Source: Klebsormidium nitens (Eukaryota; Streptophyta; Klebsormidiophyceae; Klebsormidiales; Klebsormidiaceae). Taken from it: a DNA stretch of 64,000 bases. Positions 40,101 through 50,500 of the stretch are shown piece by piece. The stretch lies in contig DF236987.1 of NCBI GenBank assembly GCA_000708835.1, forward strand, positions 124,001-188,000. The letters are read 5' to 3'. Each line of letters begins with the position of its first letter. Position 1 is the stretch's first letter. The notes under the pieces were generated by a model. It was not told the DNA's origin and made no database searches. It saw only the letters and a program-made list of their open reading frames with translations. Made by a program: the position numbers and the translations under genes.

Positions 40101-42482
40101 AATAGCTCCCCAAGGGGGGATCCAACCCGACCCTTGCGGACCCCCCCAAAGCTGAATTGGATGCCGTAGATTTTGGACTCGGACGCGTAGACCTCGATCG
40201 CTGAGAGCGGTTCGCAGCAACCATGCCCGTGGTAGTACTTGCCGGCGTTATGGTTGCCGAACGGACCGTGCCAGATCTGCACGTAAACCAAGCAAACGGC
40301 GGTCAGTGGCAGAAATCTTGTGGCGAGCCTGTACTGAGAAGAAGCGGATCCTAAAGAGGCCATTCAGATTGCCCTTGCACTCGAATGTCCAGAATTCTAA
40401 TAGTACCGAGATTGATTTTTGTCCAGGCGCAGGGCAAGCAAAACGGTTCGTGCTGTCGAACGGAAATGGATGCCCTTCAGGACTTGAGGTTCTTTGAGGC
40501 GGGCGCCAGATGCTTCGCTGAGCACACTCTCGCTGAGCCCCTAGTCTCCTCGGTTATGCTTGACGAGCTCTGACAACCTCCGAGCTGACCTATGTACCTG
40601 TTCGGCAAGTCTTGCATTCCCCGCATAGGCGCGTGCTCACCTCGTGCAGAAGGGGCGCCAGCGCAGTGTTCCGCGCGTTTGCCAGGAAGTCAATCCGCGT
40701 CTGGTCCGCTCGCTTCCCGACGCCGTTGGTCAGGATCATGTTCGGGATCTGCAGGAGGCGTAGCTCCTCTTTGAACGTCTGCAGTTTTTGGGGGGTGCTG
40801 TCGGAGGACCCCGACTCGTAGATGGAGATGTACAACCGGGAGGGGCCTAGGTAGTCGGCGAGAAGAAGGAGCTCGCCACGGAGGTGGTCGAACACTGCAG
40901 AGAGGGAAAAAGTTCCAATCAAGTCATCCTTTGTGTATCGTGCATAGAATGTGCGGCACTGGCACTAACGACTTCCAGGTCATAACATTTTGCTGGTTTG
41001 AAATCGTGACCTCTTGCTGCTTTTTCAAATGAAGCTGGACAAGTAGATCTGCGGTGCCCCAGATAGTTGGTGAGCAGAAAGGAGCTCGCCGCATAGCCGG
41101 TTGAATACTGCGGAGATGGAAGTTTTGTAAGTCCGCAGAGAATTTGCGGCGCATTTCACTAACGACTTTTCAGACATGAACTTGAATCAATCCTGAATCG
41201 AAAAGGGACATCTCCGATTGGAAGGGCCGCAGGTAGTCGACAAGAAGGAACTCACCGTACACGTGGTCAAGGTGCGGAGATGGGAAGATTCAAATGTCTT
41301 ATTGGACGAGGACGCGTTCAGCTGAGATTAGCTGCTCGCTGTCTGGGTGGTCTTAAATTCGAAACGGCATCCAGGTTCAAATCAGTACAAGTAGTTGACC
41401 ACTTGACTGACGTCGACTCTGATACTTTCAGTGCAAGACCGAGAAAAGGTCTAGCTAAGAGTGCGCGGGTCAAAATCTTGTTCCAGTGAATGGTCGAAAA
41501 GTATTGAAAGGTTCAGCACCTGGTGCCAAAGACTGAGTAGAATCGAGCTCTGAAGCTGAACTTGGCTGGCCGCACAAGTGCAGAGGTGGGGGCACAAGGG
41601 CAAAGGTGCGTGTTGGCGCATACCCAGGCGTTGCTGACAGTCAAGCCCAGTGACAGCAGAATCTGATGAGTCAGGTAACAACAACTTGGACAGAAACGCG
41701 TCTGTAGACTTTCTGAATTGCCCTAGTCTTTCAAAGGACCAAGAGACTAAGCAGATCATTGAGACAAACAGGGGAAGATGCAAGTCAGCTCAAAGCTGGA
41801 GACAGTAGACTACTGCAGAAGTTTGGAATGATTAGCCTACAATTCAAGTCAATCTATTTCACACGCCGTCAGGAAAAAGCAAGGACCAATCATGGGGACT
41901 GCCTATGATATGACCAATGGAAACAAAACTGCGATCCAAATCAAGAAACGTTCAATACTATATTAAAGATTGACGTAGTTATGCATACCGGTGTCCCCTC
42001 CTGAGGGCATCTTCTGGGCCAATAGTACCTCTTCCAAGTTTCTGATGTGAATCCTTGCAATTGCTTGATTCTGCTTTGCGGTGTGATGCACGCACAGAAC
42101 GTCACTTGGAAAGTGAAAGGCTTCAAAGTGCTGACATCATACACTTCAGCATTTTAACGTGCAGAAAGTGTTGCGTACCTTGCTCGTTGTTTTTCAGGTT
42201 CATCGCAAGAAAGATTCGCTTTTTCGCCAGCTTCACGTGGGCCACTCTGTCGATGCCCTCCGCCCAGTGCTCTGCACACGCCTCCCTGGTCCATCTCCTA
42301 TCCCCCGGCAAGGCTCTTATTGTCTCCCTTCGTAAGGCCTTGCTAGCCGAACATGTTTCCAACTCTTCAGAAACTAGACTATGTATGTCACCACTCCTGT
42401 GGAAATGGGACAGGGCCATGGAGCTCAAGCCTACCAAAAGGACGGCGCAGGAGAGAAGCATCAGGGCGCAAGACTTGAACAT
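31093..42482 (-). CDS. CAP59/GT69-type mannosyltransferase with inserted jacalin-like lectin and C-terminal bulb-type lectin (3' end unresolved)
   Basis: Exons: 42179-42482, 40641-40894, 39863-40276, 37922-38157, 37357-37494, 36288-36495, 35116-35269, 32153-32343, 31093-31273 (693 aa plus one base). Residues 1-25 (MFKSCALMLLSCAVLLVGL...) form a signal-anchor, as in Golgi type II glycosyltransferases. CAP59 blocks are KKRIFLAMNLKNNEQ, LYISIYESGSSDSTPQKL and RIDFLANARNTALAPLLHE (to residue 186), then, after an insertion, HPRFDRVLILNDGYLC, VYDTWVGRD, FPVFCACHGAVNIDAD, FLCKDIWRAYGND and MDPRVVIGVDEPAWEDV (325-518). Residues 187-324, one phase 0-0 exon, look like a jacalin-like lectin (WHGPFGNHNAGKYYHG, IEVYASESKIYGIQFSFGG). 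Residues ~565-693 hold a bulb-lectin signature (FQGDGNLVAY, LGNDGHLVLRTKTG). The lectin exon 8 uses a GC donor and exon 7 a weak GTCCGT donor. Mannosyl transfer is inferred from the family. Confidence 0.82.
31790..32110 (-). repeat. Echoes of the 3' end of the first bulb-lectin exon
   Basis: Three decayed copies of the exon end at 32153-32215 (WRWPMCDDPSINYIEFQ) lie at about 31808-31862, 31921-31996 and 32044-32102. All are downstream of the donor on the gene strand. The middle copy is closest and keeps CCTGGAACTCGATGTAGTTG. Confidence 0.8.
32446..33215 (-). repeat. Array of five echoes of the 5' end of the first bulb-lectin exon
   Basis: Copies of the acceptor plus GRQVFDQKRLTIGGGDRLV (32280-32350) lie at about 32446-32512, 32576-32655, 32753-32812, 32905-32960 and, weakly, 33165-33215. 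They decay with distance from the functional exon. Several keep CCTGCAA, the complement of an acceptor. Confidence 0.85.
34720..35112 (-). repeat. Tandem echoes of the donor side of CAP59-lectin exon 7
   Basis: Four units with CCTGCTTCGGTTAGGCACTC (or a close variant) followed by a C-rich CCCCCGGGGAT tract lie near 34730, 34842, 34960 and 35078. The last abuts the exon 7 end (35116). The repeat thus includes the donor and the first ~45 intron bases. Confidence 0.75.
35300..35770 (-). repeat. Tandem echoes of the 5' end of exon 7, interrupted by the assembly gap
   Basis: Copies of the exon 7 start (FVRDTLRHLRGLKLTVPRQ) plus acceptor lie at about 35472-35530 and 35660-35715. A repeated upstream block (GCGATCAATSTTTTCCTCG) lies at 35326-35344 and 35430-35450, with a weaker copy at 35750-35770. 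A 20-base run of N at 35381-35400 lies inside this array. Confidence 0.75.
35381..35400. other. Assembly gap (20 N)
   Basis: A run of unknown bases of placeholder length inside a tandem repeat. The true copy number of the repeat is uncertain here. It falls in an intron, so no coding exon is broken. Confidence 0.98.
38262..39540 (-). repeat. Array of about eight echoes of the 5' end of CAP59-lectin exon 4
   Basis: The start of exon 4 (HPRFDRVLILNDGYLCLED, 38095-38157) with its acceptor is repeated upstream on the gene strand near 38276-38350, 38442-38500, 38579-38656, 38752-38825, 38930-39000, 39113-39160, 39385-39430 and 39478-39540, a period of about 150-180 bp. Nearer copies keep GGTCGAAGCGGGGATGCTGC perfectly; the last ones are barely recognisable. 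Confidence 0.88.
41050..41290 (-). repeat. Two echoes of the 5' end of CAP59-lectin exon 2
   Basis: Copies of the acceptor and start of exon 2 (VFDHLRGELLLLADYLG, 40845-40905) lie at about 41052-41118 and 41214-41290, with AGGAGCTCGCC and AAGGAACTCACC cores respectively. A third, very weak one may lie near 41450-41510. Confidence 0.75.
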
Positions 42483-43003
42483 ACTTACTGAGTGCCACCA
42501 CCCCTTTTGAAAAGTATGCGAGCGCGTAGCTCAGGAACGGGGCTGGTTTGCTGGTGGTACGAGTGCGGCTGTTCTTTGAGCGTTTGATCACCCACGTGAA
42601 AGCTCGCTCTTCCTTACATTTGTTGGGTGCGTTGTCACCGGCTAGTTCAAGGAGTTGTCGAAGCTAGCCCTGCTACCGGCATCAATTTACGTAAAATTGT
42701 ACAAATGCACGAGGATGCAGCGCGTGGGAAGACGCATTCCACCTCCTGGTGCAGAGTGGCTGAAAGGGCTCCCTTTCAACTCCAGAATCAAGAAAGCTTG
42801 AACGTGCAGATGCGGCCATTCCGGATCTCAAACACGAGGCATTGTTAGGCTTTTTGAAGATCTTCAATGCATCCGTTCCACTGCCCCATCCCAATTGATC
42901 GGTATCAGGCTTCCATCTCCGCAGAAACGTTCATTGCTTCTTTCTTCAGATCAGTTCTTGAAGTTGATCGAACCTTGTGTTGACTGAAAGTGCATGACAG
43001 CTG

Positions 43004-43215
43004 ATACCGTACCGATTGTCCGGTTGGGCAACAATTAAATATTCTTCGACTTGCCCACATATTTGAATATACGATAAATTCGAATCTCAATTGTGCAAGT
43101 CATTTTGCCCCGTACGAAAACGAAATAAATTAGTAAAATGAAGCTGCCCAAATTCCATAGCATACGAAAATAATTATTGGGCAAAATCTGCCCAACCGGA
43201 CAATCGGTACGGTAT
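43004..43215. mobile_element. Foldback/MITE-like element with perfect 27-bp terminal inverted repeats
   Basis: The left arm 43004-43030 begins ATACCGTACCGATTGTCCGG; the right arm 43189-43215 is its exact 27-base reverse complement. The interior is AT-rich, about 158 bp, and non-coding. No target-site duplication could be fixed. Perfect arms imply recent insertion or conversion. Confidence 0.75.
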
Positions 43216-43802
43216 ACCGGTAGTACGGTAATACGGTATCACGTGAACTGAGGAGTCTCATTCCGGTGTACCGTACAGCGTCATTCTCATGCAATTTTAC
43301 GCACCTGTAGGCATTTTACCGGCGCCCGGAAGATGCATGGGGTTATGTACTTGGGTGGGTCAATCCGTGCGGAGGGCGTGCGGATACCGGTACCGTAAAC
43401 CAAAAATAGACCCCTAATCATAGGTCTTGGTTTGAGTGCCCGGTTACTTGCTGCTCTCCCGAGTCTAGAGGTGAAATGAGCTAGGTACCGGTTCGGTGCG
43501 AGTACCGTACGGTGTTAAACACTAGCTAGTGTACACTTGGATTCTGGAAGTACCAGTACCAACGGACCGCAATCTGTGGTTCTTAACCGGGATTTCCAGA
43601 TTTCGGTTGTCGGGACCGCAAACCAGGCAGGGAACCCACACGGAATGAGCCGCAAACCGCGTATAACGACCGCCCGGTCCAATGCCCCAGCCTTGCGGTC
43701 TTAACTCGCGGCTCCTGTCCCCGTCGGTTACCACCCGGTTAGCTGCCCTTTTAAGCTACAAGGACCATATATTTGCCCGGCAGCGGGCGAGCGATCCACC
43801 CC

Positions 43803-43873
43803 GCGCCGGTGGTACAATGGTAGAATAACAGCCTTCCAAGCTGTCGATCCGGGTTCGATTCCCGGCCGGCGCA
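43803..43873 (+). tRNA. tRNA-Gly (anticodon UCC)
   Basis: A 71-base cloverleaf. The acceptor arms GCGCCGG (43803-43809) and CCGGCGC (43866-43872) pair perfectly, with discriminator A. The anticodon arm is ACAGC-CTTCCAA-GCTGT, placing TCC at positions 34-36, and the T-arm is CCGGG-TTCGATT-CCCGG. There is no intron and no encoded CCA. A TTTTT run at 43876-43880 is the RNA polymerase III terminator. The internal B-box GGTTCGATTCC is present. Confidence 0.97.
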
Positions 43874-43875
43874 CC

Positions 43876-43880
43876 TTTTT
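43876..43880 (+). terminator. RNA polymerase III terminator of tRNA-Gly
   Basis: A T5 run begins three bases after the discriminator base. Confidence 0.85.
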
Positions 43881-44064
43881 GGGCAAAAAGCTCGAAATTG
43901 CAGAGCGGACGGGCACATGCATGCACGCCCGGCTCTGTTGACGGAATGTCAGGGGTCACTTCTGAGGCTCAACTTGGACCCCCTAGAGTTACAAAAGTCT
44001 CCGGTTTTGCCGGGCGAGCTTCAGAAAGCCACGCCACGTGGCATTGGGTTCGCGTAGTGGCAAG

Positions 44065-44072
44065 TTCGCGCC
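44065..44072 (+). promoter_or_regulatory. Possible E2F-type site upstream of POLD1
   Basis: TTCGCGCC lies about 490 bp before the POLD1 ATG, close to the E2F consensus TTTSSCGC read with one mismatch. Replication genes in plants are commonly E2F-controlled; use here is inference. Confidence 0.25.
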
Positions 44073-44563
44073 ATTTTCCGCCACCCTGGTTTTGAAAGCA
44101 GGCCTGAGCTCACTCTGACTCAGAGTCTCAGAGGCTTTCGCTTTGCAGAGCTCTTGCAAGTCTTCCTCATCTTTTGGCATTGCAATTGTCAACCTGACAC
44201 GGGCCAGTGGCAGGCGTCTGGAAGCGACAGGGGAGAGAAGGGATTGCATTCAGAAGGCTTTTGAGCGGTCTCTTGCAGCGATTGATAGTCCTAGTACACC
44301 AAGTTGATTGGGAATGAACGGCGCGGCACGCTAAGGAAGAGGTGTTAGATTTTTCTGTACAGATCAACACTTTAGCGACGCCAAAAGGGAGGTTGAAACG
44401 CATTGGATTAGCGAATCCCGATTGCGGACTTTCTTGGCCCATTTTTGAGGCGAATATTCTTTTAGGCACAGCTTACTAGCAATCCCCCACTTGCAGAAGT
44501 TCTAATTGCCAAGAACATCCTCGACGCAATCCCATCAATGCTCCAATAGCAGGGGAGAGAAAG

Positions 44564-47500
44564 ATGCAGACCTCCGGCAAGCGCCCCGGAATGCAGTCGG
44601 TGGGTGCACCGCCCCCTTCAAAGCGTCTGAATGGGGGCCCCACACATGACACCCCGGGGGACTCGCCTGACCCGTTTGAAGACCCTGACTTTATGGAGGA
44701 GGAGGAGGAGTTTTATGTTGAGGAGGAAGCACCACCCGCTGCAGCTGAGATCAGGTTGGGTGGGGACGATGAGAGGATGCGCCAATGGAAGCGGCCGCCG
44801 GTAGAGCCCCCCATTAACCAGGCTACAGATGACATAGGCAAGTCTTTGCAAGTTTAGGGTTTTTCTTGATTTCCATGGAGGTTTCGCTTCACACGGGTCG
44901 ATCAGATGGGAGAGACTTCAGCTGGTTCTCAGCAAAGCGGGGGGCGGCAACATGGAGCGAGCAGTGTCTAATGTTTCTGCACATGTGACAAGCTTCATAG
45001 GATAGGTCTGAATTGATAGCATTCCTCGCTAAGTCTCACCAGTCGGCAGAAGGAAAAGTTCTGGTGTTTGCTGTGTTTGATGCCTCCTGATCCATTGAGG
45101 CACCAGGCCGGAATGTTACAGCTGCTAAGAAGTAAGTGCTTTCCTAACCGTTGCTAACAATAAACTCCCAGTTAATTGGTTCTCCATACCAAGTATTCCA
45201 AGTTTTCGTGGCTCTAAACATGATGCAGCAACTGTTGTATGGTTGGTAGAATCATGATTTGCCACCATCGCATGCATAAAGCGTAAAGCGTAACATTTCG
45301 TAACCTGGCCCTCGATCATAACTCATTCTTTGGCAGACTGCCCATTACTATACCTTGACCTCCCTCGTGCGGCATATTTCATAATCCTGGCCTTGATCCT
45401 GTGTGCAGTTTTTCAGCAGCTGGACATCGACTATGTGGTTGGCACGACCAATCGCGACCTTCTCCCCTACCGAAGGTCCGACAAGGCCGCAATCATCAGA
45501 ATGTTTGGTGTCAACTCACAAGGTATGGCTCCTTGTCAGGCTTTGGTGAAACCTGCACCTGCCTGAACATCTCTACCTGCCCTCATGGTTGGGGTATCAC
45601 AAGGGCGCCTGATGGGGCGCTGCTAGGCCCTGGGAGCTAATGTTAGAGTCTCGGACATGCCAAGTTATCTGAGTTCACATAGCAGCCGTTGCTTGGCTGG
45701 TGCTGGAGAAGGGTGTTGGCACGGGCAATCGCATGCCTCTTAAAACAGCATTTTCGCCACGGTTTAAACATAGTCTCAAAAGCTGCATTAGGATAGCATT
45801 AGCAGATTGGAAGCAACTTGGGCCTGAATGAGCCTCATCGTGCTTCCATGTTCTACGGACTGGTTAAGACTCGGGTTAGTTTTCAAGTCAGACTCGGTGT
45901 GAACCAGCGTCCTGCACCCATCCTTTGTCTTACAGGTTCTTTGGAGTCTACTCATAGGATGCACTCACATGAATGCTTATTCATGATTAGCACTTCTGGT
46001 TTGTTCTTGCAGGCAACAGCGTCTGCGTCTTTGTGCATGGCTTTGAGCCGTACTTCTACATCCCCCTACCCCCAGGGTACAACCCCGACTCGCGTGATAT
46101 TTACCTCAGGGACCTTGACGTGAGATCCGCTTGCTCCGTGTCTCATTAGCTTCTTGCAGTCCCGAACCGCTGTCAACGAGAAAGCAGATCTCCGGATCAA
46201 GGAATGTCAGAAGTTGTGAAGGGCATCGCCGGAATCCCTCTGAGACCAAGCAATGCTTTCAACCACTTTCTCGGTAATTTGGAGCCATCCCAGATTCTGA
46301 GAAAATGGCTGTGCCAGCTTTGAGAACCAACAGCCAAGGGTATGCCTAGCCCGAATTTGGGAGTACGATTTCTCTTCCTTGGGGTTTGACTGCTCAGAGC
46401 TTTTGCATCAAACCCTCAGACGAAAAGATATTTTCTTGTTCACTGCGCTAACCGGGCCGGTCTAGCGGGACGATTTGCCAGATGCAATCTGACGTGTTGT
46501 GAATGCCAATATAAAAATCCGGGATTGAAAACACCAGAGTAATGCCGGACCCATGGTCACCCCAATCCCTTCCCTTGTAGACCGCGCTCGCAAATGCGGA
46601 CCGGCAAGGTGGCCGGCCGGGGTCAAACGTGCTGGACATCGAAGTGGAGCGGAAGCAGAGCGTGCTATACTACCAGCGGAAACGGAATCGGCCCTTCCTC
46701 AAGATCACGCTGGCGCTCCCAACGATGGTGGCGACGCTCAGAGGTGGGGACAAATGACTGATCTTAGCGCGAGACTTGACTGTGGACTGTGGAAGGGATT
46801 TTGCTGGAGCGCACAGTACCCAAAGCGGAGGACGGAGGATACATTGATATTGTGGAAGGCTCAATGGCCCTGGAGATATCTGAAACCCTGGTGTCCTTGG
46901 ATGCCCACCCAGGCTTGATCAAGCGCGGGCTGAGGGCCGATGGTCGCCATTCAAAACCTACACCTGTGAAAGCAACGTCCTTTTTGAAGTGCGCTCCATA
47001 ATCGACTGCTTCACCAACTGCGAAAACCTCCGAACGGAAAAGCCAGATTCTTGAGCTTTCTGCAGGCTTGATTGAGCGTGGGTTAATGGCTAACGGGAGC
47101 TGTTCCAAAAACGACACGTATGAAAGCCACTCTCTTCGCACTGTGCTCCCTGGTTGACCACAACGTCTTGCGCAAGATGTCTGAATTGCATAAGTAGACT
47201 CTCTCCAGGATTGGTTGAGCGCGGGCTGATGGCCAACGGGGTCTACCTCCCTACCGACACGTACGAGAGCAACGTCCTGTTCGGGCTGCGCTTCACGATC
47301 AACCGCAGCATTGTTACTAAAATCGCCGATTTGAAAGAAAAGTTCTCTTACGTTTTGCAGGCTTGATTGAGCGCGGTTTGATGGCCAACGGGGTCTACCT
47401 CCCGACTGACACGTACGAGAGCCACTTCCTCTTCCGCAGTGCGCTCCCCGGTTGACCGCAACATCAAATGCAAGTTTGTCCGGACCAAATAACCGAACTC

Positions 47501-50500
47501 TGGAGTTTCATTTTGCAGGCTTGATTGAGCGCGGTTTGATGGCCAACGGGGTCTACCTCCCAACGGACACGTACGAGAGCAACGTCCTCTTCGCACTGCG
47601 CTTCATGATTGACCGCAGCATTGTGGGGTGCAACTGGATAGAGCTCCCGGCGGGGGCCTACCGGCTCAACAGGGGCAGGGCACGGTCCTTCTGCCAGATC
47701 GAGGTGCGTAAAAATCTGGCTTAATCTCAGCGTTCTTGGGTTTGCATTACAGGTTCTGGTAGTCCTGCTCAGAAAATGGTGGCGGGAGGCTACCGGCCAA
47801 TAGGGGCAAGCCACGGTCCTTCTGCCAGATCGAGGTGCGTTGGATCACAACATCCTGGTTCACTTTTAGCATTGGAGGTTCTTCTGGTACTTGCTCGGGG
47901 GTTTGTTGAGGGCCTACCGGCTCAACCAGGGCAGGCCAAAGTCGTCTTGCCAGATTGAGATGGGCGGGACTTACGGCGTTATGACATCCAAGAATTTCTA
48001 TCAGAGGATCTGGTAAGATTTGCTCGAGCTTTTGGCGGAGGCCTGCTGGTTGAACAGGCCACGATCTTTGCGTCAGATAGGTGAAAAAGCTTAGCTCAGT
48101 GTTTCTTGTTGCTACAGCCTGCACCGATTTTGCTTGTACTTGCTCGGGGGTTTGGCAGGGGCCTGGCGCTGGACATTGGCAGGCACCTGCTCCCTTACAC
48201 CAGATCAAAGGTGGATTTTGTGATTTTTGAGCTTAAGCGTGCCGCCCCTTCGGAGTTAGGTATTGCTCTCGCGTCCATCCTTTCTCCTTGACAATAGGCC
48301 TGGCCACTTTGTTTCAATATAAGACGACGGAGTTAGCATCCACAACACCCCTCCTTGATCGTCGTTCGTGCAGGTTGACGTCATGTTCGATAAGCTGATT
48401 AGCCACCCCGCGAGCGGTTCCGGTCTCTACTCCACTCTCGCTCCGTTCCGGATCCTCAGCTTCGACATCGAGTGCCAAGGCCGGAAGGGCCACTTCCCCG
48501 ATGCCAAGGAGGACCCCGTCATTCAGGTACGATCTTAGTCCCATGCTCTCTATTTTCTTCGTTTGCTGATGGAGTCATGAGTCCAAATATCGTCGTCGGG
48601 CGATGCGAAATATCTCCGTTCAAGTTGAGCACGGCACGGTTTCTGGGGTGTCTTTCCCATGCTTTCTTTTCTCCAGTCTCTACTTGAAGCTGCAATCATG
48701 TTCGAAGAGGAGAGAGTGTAGGCACCCAAGTCATTACTTGTGCATACCGGGTGGGAAGATGCACTTGTGTCTGAACCTTGGCCCCTTTCTGGGGTTCACC
48801 AAGCCCCTTTCTCCCAGCTTCATGCCCTCTTCATGGTCCAGACCCTCGACTGTTCCGGTAGCAGAGTGCAGTAAAATAGGTCCCGTACAAACCCACAGTT
48901 CAGCTGCTCGCTAAGCTGCTTATCCAGATTGCGAAGCTGGTGACCCTCTAAAGGCCTCCTCGTATTTGTCCTCGTCTTTCAACGCCTTACCTCCGTGAAA
49001 TTTTCCTTCTCAACTCCTCGACCCAAAATCAGAACCCTCTGCTTAATCCTCTCCTCCAGTTCGCTATGCAGGTGACTCTACACGACTCCTCCACAACCAT
49101 CCAACTCTAGGAATGTCTTAAAACTCCCCCTCAAAATTCTACTTTAGCTCAAGATTGAATCCCTGCTTCGCCCTTGCTCCAAATTGCAAACCTGGTGACC
49201 TCCAAGGCTCTTCCAAGCCTCATCTGCAATGTGATGACGCTGAATTCTGGACCCCAGAAGATATTCTCAACTAACCTGCGTCTCAACTGCTCGCTAACCT
49301 GCTCGTCCAGATCGCCGATCTGGGTGACCCTCCAAGGATCACCGATCGGGTGACCCTCCAAGGCTCGTCCAAGTCCTTCTTCAGCTTCTAAGCCTGAATC
49401 CTTGCCTCCGTTAACTCCCCATGCAAACTCTGAACCATTCTCCCTGCGTAACCCCTGACTCTTGACTCTTACTCGTTAATACTCGACCCTTAACCCATTC
49501 GTCCACATCGCTAACCTGGTGACCCTCCAAGGCTCGTCCAGCCCCTCATCCCGCAACGTCATGACGCTCAACTCCTGCCCCCCCAAATCTCAGGATATAT
49601 TCTCCACTAACCCACATTTAACTGCTCGCTAATCCGCTTCTTCAGATCGCCAACCTGGTAACCCTCCAAGGTTCTTCCAAGCCCCTCATCCGCAACGTCA
49701 TGACGCTCAACTCCTGCTCCCCGATCGTCGGCGCTGACGTCTTTTCCCACGACACCGAGGCCGAGCTTCTGTTGCGCTGGGCCAAGCTCGTGCGTGACGT
49801 CGACCCTGACGTCATCATCGGGTACAACATCGCCAACTTCGACCTGCCGTACCTCATCGAGCGCGCCCGCGTCAAGGGCCTGCAGGAGTTCCAGTTCCTG
49901 GGGCGAGTGCAGAACACGCGGATCAAGATGCGGGACACCACCTTCTCGTCCAAGTGAGTCATGCATTTTTCGTCCCCTTTTGTCACTGCATGTATGAAGA
50001 CTTCGTGCGATTCGGTCACTCATTGGCCTTTGAAATCTGGGAATCTGGGGTGAATGCAGAATACGCGGGTCAAGATGCGCGATATCACCTCGTCCACGTG
50101 AGATTATTGCAGTGGCTTCTTTGCTGCTTGCGAGTTCAGAAAAATATTCCGAATTCGAAGTTTTCTTCGGAAGGTCTTCGGGTTCATCTGGCGCTTTACA
50201 AGTCCGCTTCTGCGAGAGTATTGACACGAGGATTGAGATGCGGAATACTGTCTCGTGTCAGTGTGATGCTTTCCAGGAGGCTCGAACTGACTCAGTAGAA
50301 GGGCAACATACTATGAGGCCCACTGCCTAGGACGCGTGGGGTTACTTTGGGGGGTTAAGTATGTGTACAAGTGCGGAACGGGCAAGCATTTTCGGTTGGA
50401 TTTTTAGTGGTCAGAAGACTTACCGAGCTTACATCAACAAATGTCGAAATCATATTGGAGAAACGTAAGAAACCCTTGCCCTCTTTCACCATAACCAACC

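Larger units (their letters stand above)
42483..44563. other. Divergent upstream region of CAP59-lectin (-) and POLD1 (+)
   Basis: Between divergent start codons lie a foldback element (43004-43215), a stretch rich in GGTACCG-type words (43200-43520) and the tRNA-Gly gene. An E2F-like site lies about 500 bp before the POLD1 ATG. No other protein gene is supported. Confidence 0.6.

Noticed and set aside
43728-43959. Minus-strand ORF containing RRPGIEPGSTAWKAVI
   Set aside because: This is the translation of the tRNA-Gly complement, a well-known false protein.
49607-50227. Minus-strand 206-codon ORF
   Set aside because: It is the shadow of POLD1 exon 7 on the opposite strand; high GC at third positions opens the frame.
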